Source of the DNA: Chlorokybus atmophyticus | Taxonomy: Eukaryota > Streptophyta > Chlorokybophyceae > Chlorokybales > Chlorokybaceae | Direction of reading: 5' to 3' | DNA length: 64,000 nt | Assembly: GCA_009103225.1 (NCBI GenBank) | Contig: RHPI01000977.1 | Coordinates: 1 to 64,000 of the forward strand | Made by a program: the position numbers and the translations under genes | Notes under the pieces: model-generated | Told to the model about the DNA's origin: nothing | What the model saw: only the letters and a program-made list of their open reading frames with translations | The model's database searches: none | Shown: in pieces, positions 10,553 through 20,767 of the stretch | How the letters are laid out: each line of letters begins with the position of its first letter | Numbering within the stretch: position 1 is the first letter of the stretch

Positions 10553-13136
10553 TGACGGTCACGTGCTTGCCTTGGTTGGCGATCGTGGCTGCATTGGCGT
10601 TGATGCGCAGCCTCTTGAAGCGACGGAATCTCTTGCGTGGAGAGACTGTTGCTTCACTCTCATCTGCGGGGCCTGGCCGTAGGGCAGCCAGGGCTCCTCT
10701 GCCTGATGGATCTTGTGCACCTCCTTGTCCTCGGCTTTGTCTAAACCGTCCTTGTCGCGGTTGCTGGTACACGCGTGGTGGCCTAGGCACTGCAGGTGCT
10801 GCTGCAACCTGTCCAAGTGGAGGTGCAGGAGGGTTGACCCTCTGTGCAGCTGTTGTCATGCCAGGAGGAGTGGCCAGTGGCTGTGGCGGGAACCCTGGAG
10901 GACCTGGTGTTTGCGGAACTGCCTCTCGTGCAGCCTGCTCCTCTGCATAGGTCCATCGCACAGCATGGGCAACCTCTCTGACTAGTGTACCTTCCCATGT
11001 AGCCGTCGCATTGTTGTTCACGTCTATGTAGCGATGGTTCTAAGGCATGGGCTGCAGGTACACGGCGCGTAGGAGCCGCGCTCTCATGTCGTGAGTGATG
11101 GTGGGCACCCTGAGGATCCCTGCCATGTAAGCATCCCATCTGCCGTTGACCACTCCCACTTCCAGCACTGTTATTGCTCGTGCGCGTACAGTGAGGCGGA
11201 TCTCTGGCTGTCGGACATGCTGCTCGTAAGCAGCGGCGATGCCCCTGCGCTGACGCCCAGCCTCCACTCCTGGCAAACTCAGTATAGCCTCCAGAGCTCC
11301 CTCCAGAGTGTCAGTGGCGGCGCAAGCCGCTTCATCATAGGCTTGCCGTATGGAGCGAAGGAATGCGTCCACCCACGCTATTCTGGCGCCGAAGGCGAAC
11401 AACGGGACTGCGGGATGGTTGGTGACCAGCCACGTCACTAACCGCGCGCGTGCCGCGTTGCCATTGTCTCGCATCCCAAGCATCTGCCGAAGCCCAATGC
11501 CTTCTTGCCGATGCAGCATGGTTGCTTGTCACAACAGAGCAGTGCGTAGTTGTTGCTCTCCAACCAATCCTGCTCCAAATCTTTGTGTACACCCTTGTGG
11601 TGTAAGGTAGCCCCTCCCTGGCTCCCTTTGGTCCTCAGGTAGATCCTCCACCAGCGCAGGCAGCAACGGGGCGATCATCCCCCTGGTTTGTTGAGCCAAC
11701 GCCCTCGCTTGGTCAGAGTTGGTCTCGACGAAGAGCGGAGTGGTGCTGGAGGATGGACCAGCAGCTGGTGATTGAGGTACTGGTGCACGCGTAGCTTCAA
11801 GAGCTTGTTCACGTGCAGCAATGGCGGCAGCTTGATCTTGCCGCCAATGATATGCTTGTTCCAGTGCGTGGTAGCGCTGATGAAGGCGAGCGGTTGTAGG
11901 AGGTCCGAGTGCTTCATCAGTGCCCAAAGGCAGGTCGGCTGCGTCGGCGATGCGCTGCTGGACGGTGTCTCGGCGGTCCCGATACGTGTCCAGCGGGCTG
12001 GGTTCAAAGGTGGTGGTTGGCATGCGTGCAGGCTGGTGCGGGGCGGTCTGCATGTTATTGTGCAACGCCCAAAACAGCTGCAGGGCCAACTCCAACTCTA
12101 CAGGTGGGCTGTAGCTGATCAAAAACACTCTGTCACGCATCGGAGGTGCAATGCCAGCAAGGATCTCATCTTCCAATTGGTGTTGAGTGAGTGCTGGAAG
12201 GGTGTGAACCTCTGGTAGCGGGAAGACGCGATCATCGCGGGCGACACGCGTGGTGCGCTCCCCCCCCCGACCGAAGGCGATGGTAGTGGGGTCTGCTCCG
12301 CGCAGGATGGTTTCCCATGCTCGCTCAGCTTGCTGACCAGTTGGGACAGCCTGAGTGACGTCGAGAGCGGGCAGAGTGGCTGCGCGTGTCGCTGCAGCAA
12401 CAGCGGACTCGACGATGGAAATTGTGGCAGTTGCGACGGTACCGGTCCGTGGTGCGAGAGTTGCCTCAACGCCTACGGACACAGGCACTGCTGCAATGGG
12501 AAGTGCACCGCCCATTGGTGCAGATTCGGTAGAGATGGCGGCTGTTGCCATTGTGCTCACCAGTGTCGGCGTCCCGGTGTCCATCGGTGTACCGGTTTGT
12601 GGTGCAACTGGAGTGGGTGCTGCTGACGTTGGTGGAGTCGACGTTGTAGCCGGTGTGGCTGTTGCTGCGGAGGCAGCACCACTGGTGGCTTCGGAGTAGG
12701 TGCCTGCTGATGGTGTTGCAGCTTCCCCTGGTGCTCGTCGTGATGGTTGCACGCGGGACGGAGTGTTCCTGTCTCTCTCGCGTTTTGCAGCCATCACCGC
12801 CCGTCGGGCAGCGTAGCAGGCACGGTAGTCCTGCTCCTTGTCTTCCTTCAAGCGTACCATATGCGCTATGAGGGCTGCCATATGGTCATCAGCTGGTGGG
12901 TTGGCTGAAGCCTTGGCGGCAACAGCAGCAGCGCGCGGACGTGTCTCTGGTCCCTTACGCTGAGGAGGTCTGTTCTTCCCCCTGTAGCCTTGCTCTTCCT
13001 TGCGAACACTGGCGTTGTTGTTGTTGTTACTGCCACCAGCGTTGTTGCTGTTGTGGGCTCCAGTGTTGTTGCTGTTGTAGCCACCGGGGTAGTTGTGGTT
13101 GTAGCTGTGGGCGGGCCTCAACTCTGGGAACTTAAG
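10553..13136 (-). pseudogene. Element B second gag-like region, low complexity
   Basis: The frame continues from the zinc-knuckle gag after one TGA (13139-13137). It begins with an Asn/Gly-rich tract (near 13100-13000), then an Ala/Thr/Pro-rich stretch (to about 12250), a helical region (12200-11640) and a block conserved with element A (VRARAITVLEVGVVNGRWDAY and following). It ends in a Pro/Arg/Gly tail before the solo LTR. In-frame stops at 11529-11531 (TGA where A has an Arg codon) and 11040-11042 (TAG where A has Gln) disable it. I do not recognise the helical block; capsid-related function is inferred from position only. Confidence 0.7.
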
Positions 13137-14531
13137 TCAGCAGACTGACTCAAAATGACCAGTCTTGTGACAGTGGTCGCAAACCAAAGTTGAGTATTCT
13201 TCGGTGCACTCCTTTTGGTAGTGCCCATGCCGTCCACAGCGATGACACAGCACAGGGGCAGCAAGTGCAGCATGAGCTGACCGTTTCCCTTTGTCGCGTG
13301 CTGGTGGAGCGTCCCGGCCACGGTCGCGGCGAGGAGGCTCAGTTGTCGTGCTGACTACAAGCCGTGCGGCGCTGCGGTTGGTGTTTAGCACTGCCTTCTC
13401 ATACACCAAGCGCTTGTGGATGGCTTGTGCAGTCTCAAAGGCTTCTTTGAGGGTGTAGCCAAGGGGCCTGCTGTAGTTCAGAGTCAGGCGTCTCGACTCG
13501 CTCAGAGCAGCATCCAACTCATTGACGTATATCACTGCAGCAGCCTCCTCACTGACATTCTTGTAGTCAGTGTCCTTCAGCAGACCTTCCAGTCTGGAGT
13601 ACAAGCGGAGGGGATTCTCATTGGGCTTGCGTCGGAAGCGTCTCAGCTCCTCAACCTTGCTGGTGGTCTGAGGAGGGAAGGTGCGGCGCATGGCAGCGTA
13701 CAGGTACTTGAGTGGAGAATCAGAGATGGCAGCACCTACGGTGATGGCTGGTGCGCGCAGTGCTACTGACCCGAGGGTGAAAGCGCTGCCTCTTGCACAA
13801 GAGCCAGGTGTTGCTGGAGGTAGAGGAGTACCCCACTCTGCGGCTGCCGCTTGCTGTACAGCGCTTTGTTCCTCAATGATGATGGCAGCACGGTCACGGA
13901 TGCGGACTCGACGTGTGGCCTCCTTGGACTCAACTTCTGCAGGGGTCAAGTTGACAAGTACCAACTCTGGTTCCTCCTCCTCTGCCTGCTTGAGAGCTGC
14001 AGCTATGGACAAGCCTGTTACTGCAACTAAAGTGGCAGGTGGAACGACACCTGCTGGACGTTGCTGAGATGCAAATGCTATAGTGCTGGCAAGCTCGCCA
14101 TAGCCGTTTACTCGATGCAGTTCAGCAACGGACTTCCAGACATCGTGTGCTTCATGATTAAGATACTGAGCAGCAATGTGGAAAGAGATCTCATCTGACC
14201 AGTCTTTGTTCTTCAGAGCTTGCTGCCGCATCTTGGAGTGGAACTTAATGATGAACTCATCCAGCGAGGTGGTGCCGGCACGTCCGGAGAAGCGCAGGGA
14301 TGTGGTTGAGCTGGAAGACTCCATCTCGTTGTCGTCGCTGTCCGATGATAGTGGAGAAGCTTGATGACGAGGAGTAGAGTGGAGCGGGGTGAAGCTGGAG
14401 ATGGAGCGCGAGCCTCTGCTGCTGCGGTCGATGCTCCCGTCACTGGTCCGCTCGTAGGTGAGGTTGGTGGTTGGGCTCCAACTGCTGAGGTCACCCTCGT
14501 CTATTGGGGAGAACGGGGTGGGCCTGCTCAT
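13137..14531 (-). CDS. Element B gag with two zinc knuckles
   Basis: 464 codons on the minus strand starting ATG (14531-14529). A Ser/Thr-rich N-terminus is followed by a retrotransposon-gag-like helical region (FSGRAGTTSLDEFIIKFH ... FRRKPNENPLRLYSRLEGLL). It ends with two CCHC knuckles, CHRCGRHGHYQKEC and CDHCHKTGHFESVC, then TGA. The fold binds element RNA and forms particles. The next open frame is in the same frame beyond the TGA, whose context is TGC TGA CTT AAG, so suppression of the stop is possible, but decay is equally possible given the other stops in this copy. Confidence 0.85.
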   Translation of the reverse strand: MSRPTPFSPIDEGDLSSWSPTTNLTYERTSDGSIDRSSRGSRSISSFTPLHSTPRHQASPLSSDSDDNEMESSSSTTSLRFSGRAGTTSLDEFIIKFHSKMRQQALKNKDWSDEISFHIAAQYLNHEAHDVWKSVAELHRVNGYGELASTIAFASQQRPAGVVPPATLVAVTGLSIAAALKQAEEEEPELVLVNLTPAEVESKEATRRVRIRDRAAIIIEEQSAVQQAAAAEWGTPLPPATPGSCARGSAFTLGSVALRAPAITVGAAISDSPLKYLYAAMRRTFPPQTTSKVEELRRFRRKPNENPLRLYSRLEGLLKDTDYKNVSEEAAAVIYVNELDAALSESRRLTLNYSRPLGYTLKEAFETAQAIHKRLVYEKAVLNTNRSAARLVVSTTTEPPRRDRGRDAPPARDKGKRSAHAALAAPVLCHRCGRHGHYQKECTEEYSTLVCDHCHKTGHFESVC

Positions 14532-15240
14532 ACAGCTGGTCCAGAGGTGAAAGGGTAGAGTGCTTGTGCTCTACCGTCTATCCTGATGCTGTTACCACCC
14601 AACACACTAGTGCTTGTGCGCACTATGTGATGACAATGATAACGAATGCCCAGCGATGTATCCCTGGGTGCAGACTGCACAATCTGATGCAGATTGCAAC
14701 ACACTCACTTGTGCAAAGAGGGTGACACTGTAAGTCGACAAGCCACTACGATAGGTAGTGCTGTGGACACAGTTCTTTGCATGAGTGGATAGAATGATAC
14801 ACTGTTAAGTGAGGTGAATGAGTGTGCAACACGTGGATACAACACCCTGACTACTGAAACAACACACCACCGTCAAGCTCACAGCAATGACAGGCACAGC
14901 GCACAAGAGCATGCACCGTGTCTCACGCAGTAAGGGAATTCTTGGCAACCGGGGCAGCGTGCTTCCAGTTCAAGTCGCTTCACAAGCTCTTTAGAAACAG
15001 AGTCTTTACTTCTTAGTACTCCTAGTACTCACAGTACTCACTTACAGTGTCACCAGCTGGTCTGGTGACGTGACTTCCTACTTATACATGTCAAATTATG
15101 ACTGTGCAGTGCCACGCGCGCACTAGGCCAACGGTCACATCGAGGCCTCATGCTATTTCGGAAATCTCCTAAGACTCGATATAGCACATGTGTTATTAAC
15201 AAACTTACAACTAATCAGCTACGCGCGGTCCCTACAGCCA
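14532..15240. other. Leader or 5' flank of element B, no gene seen
   Basis: No convincing coding frame on either strand. On the minus strand a TATA-like CATGTATAAG lies at 15081-15090, and the DNA between it and the gag start is short-repeat-rich (AGTACTC repeats near 15015-15040). This could be the remains of the 5' untranslated region and LTR of element B, but I could not match it to the 3' LTR at 4847-5083. Confidence 0.35.
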
Positions 15241-15697
15241 GGTCTATAAAGTAGCCCTAGCTACATAAGCGGTACAGTAGCTAGCAGTAGGCTGGGGCTC
15301 GCGCGGTCTTCATGCTGGTAGCCCGGGCGTGGGGCTGGGTGTAGGCATGCTCGAGAAGGGCTGGCATGCGAGGGTAGATGGCATAACAGAGTACATTTCA
15401 CGCGGCAGCTGACTAGGCAGTCCGCGTCACAAGATATTGCGCAGCGGTAGCTGATTACGCAGTCCGCGTCACATGGCAGGTATCGTGCAATCTGATCAGC
15501 TGCGTCACCGCTGCCTCAGTAGGTCACGTCGCAGACAGGCAGCTGCCGGGCTGGTCGCAGGCGAAGTCACGCGCGGCAGCAGAGAACGCTTGTACAGCTT
15601 GTAAAAGCCCTTCATAAAGCCTTAATAAAGCAAAAAAAAAAGGCAAAACACATATTGTACATGTAGTAAATTATGGAAAAAGGTCCAAGCTGTTACA
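15241..15697 (+). repeat. LTR-like sequence related to element B LTR, opposite orientation
   Basis: Read on the plus strand it has TATAAA at 15245-15250, AATAAA at 15624-15629 and ends CAAGCTGTTACA at 15697. The segment from about 15550 shares GGTCGCAGGCGA, CGCGCGGCAGCAG, the A-rich run before GGC and the ending with the minus-strand LTR at 4847-5083. The left boundary is uncertain because the upstream part differs. It is either a solo LTR of the same family or one arm of a rearrangement. Confidence 0.5.
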
Positions 15698-16019
15698 GCA
15701 ATCTAACTGAACGTGTATGGCACTGGTTGAAGACGTTGCGCTTGTCAGTATACCAATGACATCTGCTATTGTTCGTTTACACCCCAAAAGGGGTACCGAT
15801 GGACTAGGATGGGTATGTCCCACCCTCTCCGCAACGACTTAATCAAGGCATACAATATCGACACTGTGTCTCATCATCTGACATGATTGTACTCTACACT
15901 GGCCTACTATACATGATGGCAAGTTTGTTAGCACCCATGTGCATGTGTGCTCGTGCACATGCAACCGCATCACGCCCCCGTCACAGGCTACCAACCTGTT
16001 GCCGGATTGCTATCGTTAA

Positions 16020-16728
16020 TTAGGTAAGGTTGTCCAACATGCAAAGCTTCAATGGCTGACTATAGTCGCTGCTAAGGCTATGCGCACTAGCTAGGTTAGC
16101 TGCTGCAGGTTGGGTACCATAAAGCTCACTCCAAGCTGTATCAAGCGAGCTCGCCACCATCGAGAAGGTGACAACATGTCACCTTCTCAATTGTACAGTT
16201 GGCAGTACAGCTTTTGCAGGAGGTAGTACCGTCTTGGCCGGGTACAACTGTCCGCTGGGTCATGGCGGAGGTAATGCTTGGGTTTCGCACTCGTGTAATA
16301 GCGCCCGTACCAATTAGCAAGGTCAAATGGTTCAACGGCTACACGGTGGTTGTTGCCACGCTGTAGCCATGTGCTTTTTCTTGAAGACAGGAACCCAACA
16401 AGGAATGATCCGCTATCATGAACATCTGTCACCCAGTCCCAAAACCCCGCCAGCAAGCGTCGGGCATCCTCCACTTGCTGGATGTCACTATCTGCAGCTT
16501 GTGACAGGGCTCTGGCAGCTCTGAACTCCTCATAATGAGTATTGGGTTACTTTCTTTTGAAGCAAGAAATGGTCGCATGGCCTCAATCGTTTTTCTCGTG
16601 TATTGCGTGTGCAACTGCCACATCAACTCCAACTTGCGGTCGCGGCGGCTGAACCATATTGTTACCAGTGAAGAAACAAATCCAAGCGCACCCAACACAG
16701 CGCCAAGAATGCTAATGGAGTTTACCAT
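16020..16728 (-). pseudogene. Duplicated membrane-protein-like gene, copy 1
   Basis: The minus strand from the ATG at 16728 gives MVNSISILGAVLGALGFVSSLVTIWF, a single hydrophobic segment followed by a basic patch (SRRDRKLELMWQLH). It then runs to DACWRGFGTG, where the frame breaks near 16440. Other frames carry on with WVTDVHDSGSFLVGF, YYLLQKLYCQLYN and a tail ending SQPLKL. The same blocks occur in copy 2. A perfect hairpin at 16162-16188, absent from copy 2, introduces a stop in the tail. I do not recognise the family; the start MA(D/N)SISI followed by a hydrophobic helix is all that can be said. Unmarked introns may account for some of the frame changes. Confidence 0.5.
16162..16188. repeat. 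Perfect hairpin within gene copy 1
   Basis: Arms GAGAAGGTGACA (16162-16173) and TGTCACCTTCTC (16177-16188) around a 3-nt loop. The second copy of this duplicated region (near 52400-52440) has only the right-hand sequence, without the complementary left arm. Confidence 0.9.
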
Positions 16729-17560
16729 GATGGAGAGCTGCAAAATAACACTGCAGCTTTCCCAGCGCTGCCATGTAAGGAGTTGGAATGGCTTACTCGC
16801 ATGCTGCATCCAATCAAGAGAGTAGAATTGTTTGCGTACACTCACAATGTGATTTGATACATGCAAAATGCAATCACATATCTTTTATGCACAGCACAGC
16901 ACCGAGTATGATAGTGTGCAAAGGTGCTGTCAACTGTAGCAACCTCCGGAACTGGTTGTTGGCAAGGGGAAGGGCTACAACAGAACAAACACGTAGTAAT
17001 AACATACCTTCATGTTCGAAAACGCTGCACCCTTGGACGTGATACAGACGCAAACGTTAAGGTAGATTCAGCCCTTACCATTCATTCACACATGCAGTCT
17101 CGCGCGTACAGCTTTGAACGTGCATCCCGACATACACTGCTCTCTCTCGCACTAACACTTGCATAAGCTTGCATGCAATTCAAGTGACGCATTTTTGCTA
17201 ACACACTCGCCCCACACGCAGCATCACCAACATTCGCTTTCGGCCCCATACACGCATATTCTCCGCTCACTCTCATGCACAGACAGCGCGCTGGACTCCA
17301 AACAAGCTTTCGTAAGATACCTCTAGCTGGTCACCAGCTGGATGCTTGCAAGAATGAATGCATGCGTGCAAGTGTGGGGATTGAGAGCATGAGAAGCAGA
17401 ATTGGGAAGGCGGACGAGTGGGCGGCCAACCTGTGCAGCAGTGCTGTCAAGCTTAAAAGTGAAGCCAGCAAGCCGGCAGGCAGCGATGACGCCTACTCAT
17501 GCACGGCGCAGACGACAAGGCCGCCGCCGCCCCCGGCCAGCATGTCTAGCTGAGTCAACT

Positions 17561-18074
17561 CAGCTTGCCTTGACTTCGTCCTCTCAGAAGGAGTTTGCTT
17601 TCCTTAGCAAGCGGTACAACTTATTGCGTGCATGAGACAGACGCGTGCGGTTGAGGCAGCCTGAGGTAAAGTGGATGGACATCTGGTTGATTGAATGGTT
17701 TTAAAGTGGTTTTAAAGTTTCGATTGTCATTGACTGTGTTTGTGCTTATGAAGTCAAGTAGAGCAAGCACAGACTCAGCCCTCGCATGTGTAATGCCATG
17801 CTGGACACTGAGACAACCTGTCTGCAATAATAAGGCGTGGATACTGAGTGTACAACAAGTGTGCAATCATTAATGATTGGAAAAAAGCTTATCGCAATTG
17901 GTAAAACTTCAATGTAATGTTTCCTGCTCCCATCTGCTTATACATCACGGCAACAAGCACAATTTGAATCAATCCTTTTTCAAAGCATGCATATATTTTG
18001 CGAGCTCACAAACGCACGCGCACTCACCCCCACCTATACATCTACCAAACTTGGTGTGACACACACAGTCCCGC
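17561..18074. other. Spacer before chromovirus C, no gene seen
   Basis: AT-richer than its surroundings, without a coding frame I can support. The last five bases (CCCGC, 18070-18074) are the left target-site duplication of element C. Confidence 0.6.
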
Positions 18075-18584
18075 TGTAACGGGAGCAATAATAATAGGGG
18101 TATTATTGCTACCTAAATAACACATTTTGTATGAATAAGTATTTAAATATGCTTATTTATACCTCTTTTTAACGGTTCCTCGCTTTTTAAAGGCTATGAT
18201 GCTTTATCATAGCTTAAATAAGTCTCAATGGGTGTAGAACCGCTTATTCAAGCATATTTAGTGTCACATTTGATATAATGTGATCACTATCTTATTAGGT
18301 ACCTTACAATAGGTATTTTATGATAGGTACCTTATCTGAGCTGTGATTGGCTCACGCTATATTTCCTAACTACCCTATCTGTAGGGTCGATGTCTAGTTG
18401 TGAGTTAATTATCGAGAGGTATATAGTTGATATACTCTTGATATAAAAGGTCACCAATCTGATGTGGGGACTTTTCAGTTCTTTGCTCAGTGGCGGCCAC
18501 ACCGTTGAAAGGCTTGTCGTAGGCGGTGTGGGTGTTGGGGTAGAGGATTGAAGGGGCATCACCGGCGACGGTGGTGCTGTTACA
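18075..18584 (+). repeat. 5' LTR of element C
   Basis: 510 bp, ends TGTAAC/GTTACA. A TATA-like TTGATATAAAAGG near 18440 is followed by the stretch continuing into the leader. Repeated TAGGTACCTTA units occur at 18296-18335. The 3' LTR has one more such unit and an A-rich insertion, which explains most of the length difference. Confidence 0.95.
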
Positions 18585-18585
18585 T

Positions 18586-18599
18586 TGGTATCCAGGAGC
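18586..18599 (+). promoter_or_regulatory. Primer-binding site of element C
   Basis: TTGGTATCCAGGAGC starts one base after the LTR and has the TGG start complementary to the CCA end of a tRNA. TGGTATC resembles the initiator-Met PBS common in chromoviruses; the exact primer tRNA is not certain. Confidence 0.65.
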
Positions 18600-19672
18600 T
18601 GGGGGGTGACGTGGGTACTTATAGGGGGCGGCGACCTGCTTTCAGCCAGAAGGCGTCAGCGGCGGCCTCCTATTCGTCCCCGCAGCCCAAGCTTCAAGTT
18701 CGCTTCCCTGCGCTACCTCCACGTTGAAGCCACCTATCAAAGAGGCGGCCTTTCCACGTGTGAGGTACCATCACACACGTCGGTGACTTGCCTGCTTGTC
18801 AGCTGCTTGCCAGGTACTTGCCAGGTGCACGTGTGTACTTTTACACACAGTGACTTGCCAGTGCACTATCATTGCTTGCAATGATTGCCTGTCATTGCAT
18901 GCGATGATTGCAGCTTGCTAGTGCGCCATCACTGTTTATCACACTTGGTGCACTTTCATTGCTTGCAGTGATTGCCTGTCATTGCATGCGGTGATTGCGG
19001 CTTGCTAATGTGCCATCACTGTTTATCACACTTAGTGCACTATCATGGCTTGCAGTGTTTGCCTATCATTGCATGCGGTGATTGCTTATCATTGTGCTTG
19101 CCAGTGCATGTCACAGTTAGTCACCATACGGCTTGCATGTTGCATGCCTGTGGCTTGCCTGTTGCATGCCTGTGACGTACCTGTGACCTGCCAGTGGCTT
19201 TGCCGGGTCGCTTGACCCGGGTCCGTAAGTTTCAAGCCAGACTGTTCATAAACCCTCCCCCTCTGGCTTCGGCCTGGAGATCGGGACTTGGTTAGAACAG
19301 TTGTGGGGAGATTCTAGGACAATCTGTTCCCAAACCCTATTAGTCTAAAACCCTCCCCCTCAGGCTTCGGCCTGGAGATTTGGACTTGGTTGAGGACAAC
19401 ACAGGGTTAGGACATTCTGGTCCCACTCAGACTTGTTCTGTCTGATGACACTCCAGATCCAACCTTTCCTATTTTGGGACTGATTGGACTCTGTTTGGGA
19501 CTTTTACAAGTTGGGGTCATTTTGATCTTCTCGTTGAACCTGGTCCATTGGTAAGGTTCTCACCATCCCATTCTGCCTGTTTTGCAGACAAATGGAAGAA
19601 AACTCGGTGCCCACCTAAAAAGGGGAGAGCTTGGAAAAAGAGCAACTTTCCCATGAGGAGGAATTTCCATCC
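18600..19672 (+). other. Untranslated leader of element C with 87-bp tandem repeat
   Basis: No coding frame of note. Three copies of an approximately 87-bp unit begin at 18862, 18949 and 19036 (TGCACTATCATTGCTTG and variants). A second repeated block, CCCTCCCCCT-GGCTTCGGCCTGG, occurs near 19252 and 19352. Long structured leaders can hold packaging or translation signals; that is only a suggestion here. Confidence 0.6.
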
Positions 19673-20767
19673 ATGGAAGATATTCCGAAACCGGATGATG
19701 CACCTGATGAGTCTCAAGCTGCCAAAGCTGCGGAAGCTTCAGTGGATGATAGATCACCTTCTATAATCCCAGAGTTTTCTATTCGCATGACACAGCAGGA
19801 CTTGATGAAGCATTTCCTTAGCATCTATGATCAGGACCCTCGTGAGGCAATTGTCTCATTCATGAACTTTCTCTTCCTTTCAGCAGAAAAAGTTTTAAAG
19901 CTCACCACCTTTATGGGGCGAGATTGGGAGGGGCAGATGGGTGAAGGCAAACGTGTTCTGAACATAATCGAGCGTCTTCAACGTGCTGACGGTGGTCCAA
20001 CTGTTCAAGAACTTGCGCGTCCTGCCAAGTTTTTTCTCAACAAGCAAGCGGCCATCTTGGACTGGCTTGTGAAGTTGCGACACTATGTCAACTCCCTTCA
20101 CATCTCTGAGGAGGGGAAATTGCGTGCAGCTGAGTTGCTGATCCCAAACGATGCTCTGGCAGAGTGGTACCGCCGTAAGCAACGGGATACAAACCTCGGG
20201 TGGGAAGTAAATCAATTGTGCTCGTTCATGGAGCAGCGCTATGGTGGCGCAGATCCTGCTCAGGTTGCTCGCAACCAGCTGCACAACCTGCGTCAGAACG
20301 GGCGTCCGGTTCAGCAGTATATTCAGGATTTTCAGTCGTTTGTCAGCAAGATCAATGCTGGCAAACTACCTATCAGTGATGCTGATCAGCTGTATATGTT
20401 CAAGCGTGGCTTGGATACAGATCTCGTGCAGCATGTGGCCGTCAACCCCGCGAGTTTGCAAGGGTGGGCCTCAACGGATTTACCAATGCTGATGCAGATG
20501 GTTGCTGCTGTGGACGGTGTAAAGCGCTCTCACGCAAACATGCAAACCACGGCAAAAGAGGCAGCCCCGGTTTCAGCTGCAAAGCGCCCGGCCACTGACA
20601 ACAAACCTTTCGTGAAAGAGGCGAGACCATCTCATCCTGCTAGCCCCTACAACGCGGCCATATCCATCATCACTTGCAGTTTCTGCAAGAAGATAGGTCA
20701 TGGGGAGGCTAAGTGCTATGCAAAACAGAATTCACAGAAGGCCAAGCAGCAGAGAGACAAGAAATAG
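19673..20767 (+). CDS. Element C gag
   Basis: 364 residues from the first in-frame ATG at 19673; the frame is open a little further upstream to a TAA near 19615. An acidic N-terminus is followed by a retrotransposon gag domain (WLVKLRHYVN, AEWYRRKQRD, LRQNGRPVQQYIQDFQ) and one CCHC knuckle near the C-terminus (CSFCKKIGHGEAKC). It ends at TAG 20765-20767. The next frame is the same frame, so a single stop separates gag from pol. Confidence 0.9.
   Translation: MEDIPKPDDAPDESQAAKAAEASVDDRSPSIIPEFSIRMTQQDLMKHFLSIYDQDPREAIVSFMNFLFLSAEKVLKLTTFMGRDWEGQMGEGKRVLNIIERLQRADGGPTVQELARPAKFFLNKQAAILDWLVKLRHYVNSLHISEEGKLRAAELLIPNDALAEWYRRKQRDTNLGWEVNQLCSFMEQRYGGADPAQVARNQLHNLRQNGRPVQQYIQDFQSFVSKINAGKLPISDADQLYMFKRGLDTDLVQHVAVNPASLQGWASTDLPMLMQMVAAVDGVKRSHANMQTTAKEAAPVSAAKRPATDNKPFVKEARPSHPASPYNAAISIITCSFCKKIGHGEAKCYAKQNSQKAKQQRDKK

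Larger units (their letters stand above)
4847..14531 (-). mobile_element. Element B: Ty3/gypsy retrotransposon with embedded C5-methyltransferase and PHD finger
   Basis: In minus-strand order: gag with two CCHC knuckles (14531-13137), a long low-complexity gag-like part (13136-10553), protease (10140-9971), C5-methyltransferase (about 9400-8475), reverse transcriptase, RNase H, integrase (about 8400-5662), PHD finger (5672-5130), polypurine tract and 3' LTR (5083-4847). RT preceding integrase identifies Ty3/gypsy. There is no chromodomain. Known precedent: retrotransposons carrying cytosine methyltransferases have been reported from dinoflagellates and a charophyte alga. Several stops, frameshifts and a solo-LTR insertion show this copy is inactive. 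I could not find its 5' LTR with confidence. Confidence 0.9.
15820..17560 (+). repeat. Segmental duplication, copy 1
   Basis: About 1.7 kb that reappears in the same orientation at 52060-53720. Shared landmarks in order: a GGATGTCCCA-like start, CAATGGCTGACTA near 16050, the pair GCTTTTGCAGGAGG/GCTCTTGCAGGAGG, TTGTTGCCACGCTGTAGCC near 16350, CCCAGTCCCAAAACCC near 16435, and a GACGCCTACT-containing tail near 17490. Divergence is considerable, with many small indels. The boundaries are estimates. Confidence 0.75.

Noticed and set aside
11529-13121. Several long plus-strand frames opposite element B (for example 12355-12699, 13681-14067, 7159-7506) as genes
   Set aside because: They mirror the real minus-strand coding frames, have biased composition and no recognisable domains.
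14532-15240. 5' LTR of element B
   Set aside because: No sequence match to the 3' LTR at 4847-5083 could be found and no TG...CA boundary stands out; only a weak TATA-like site supports it.
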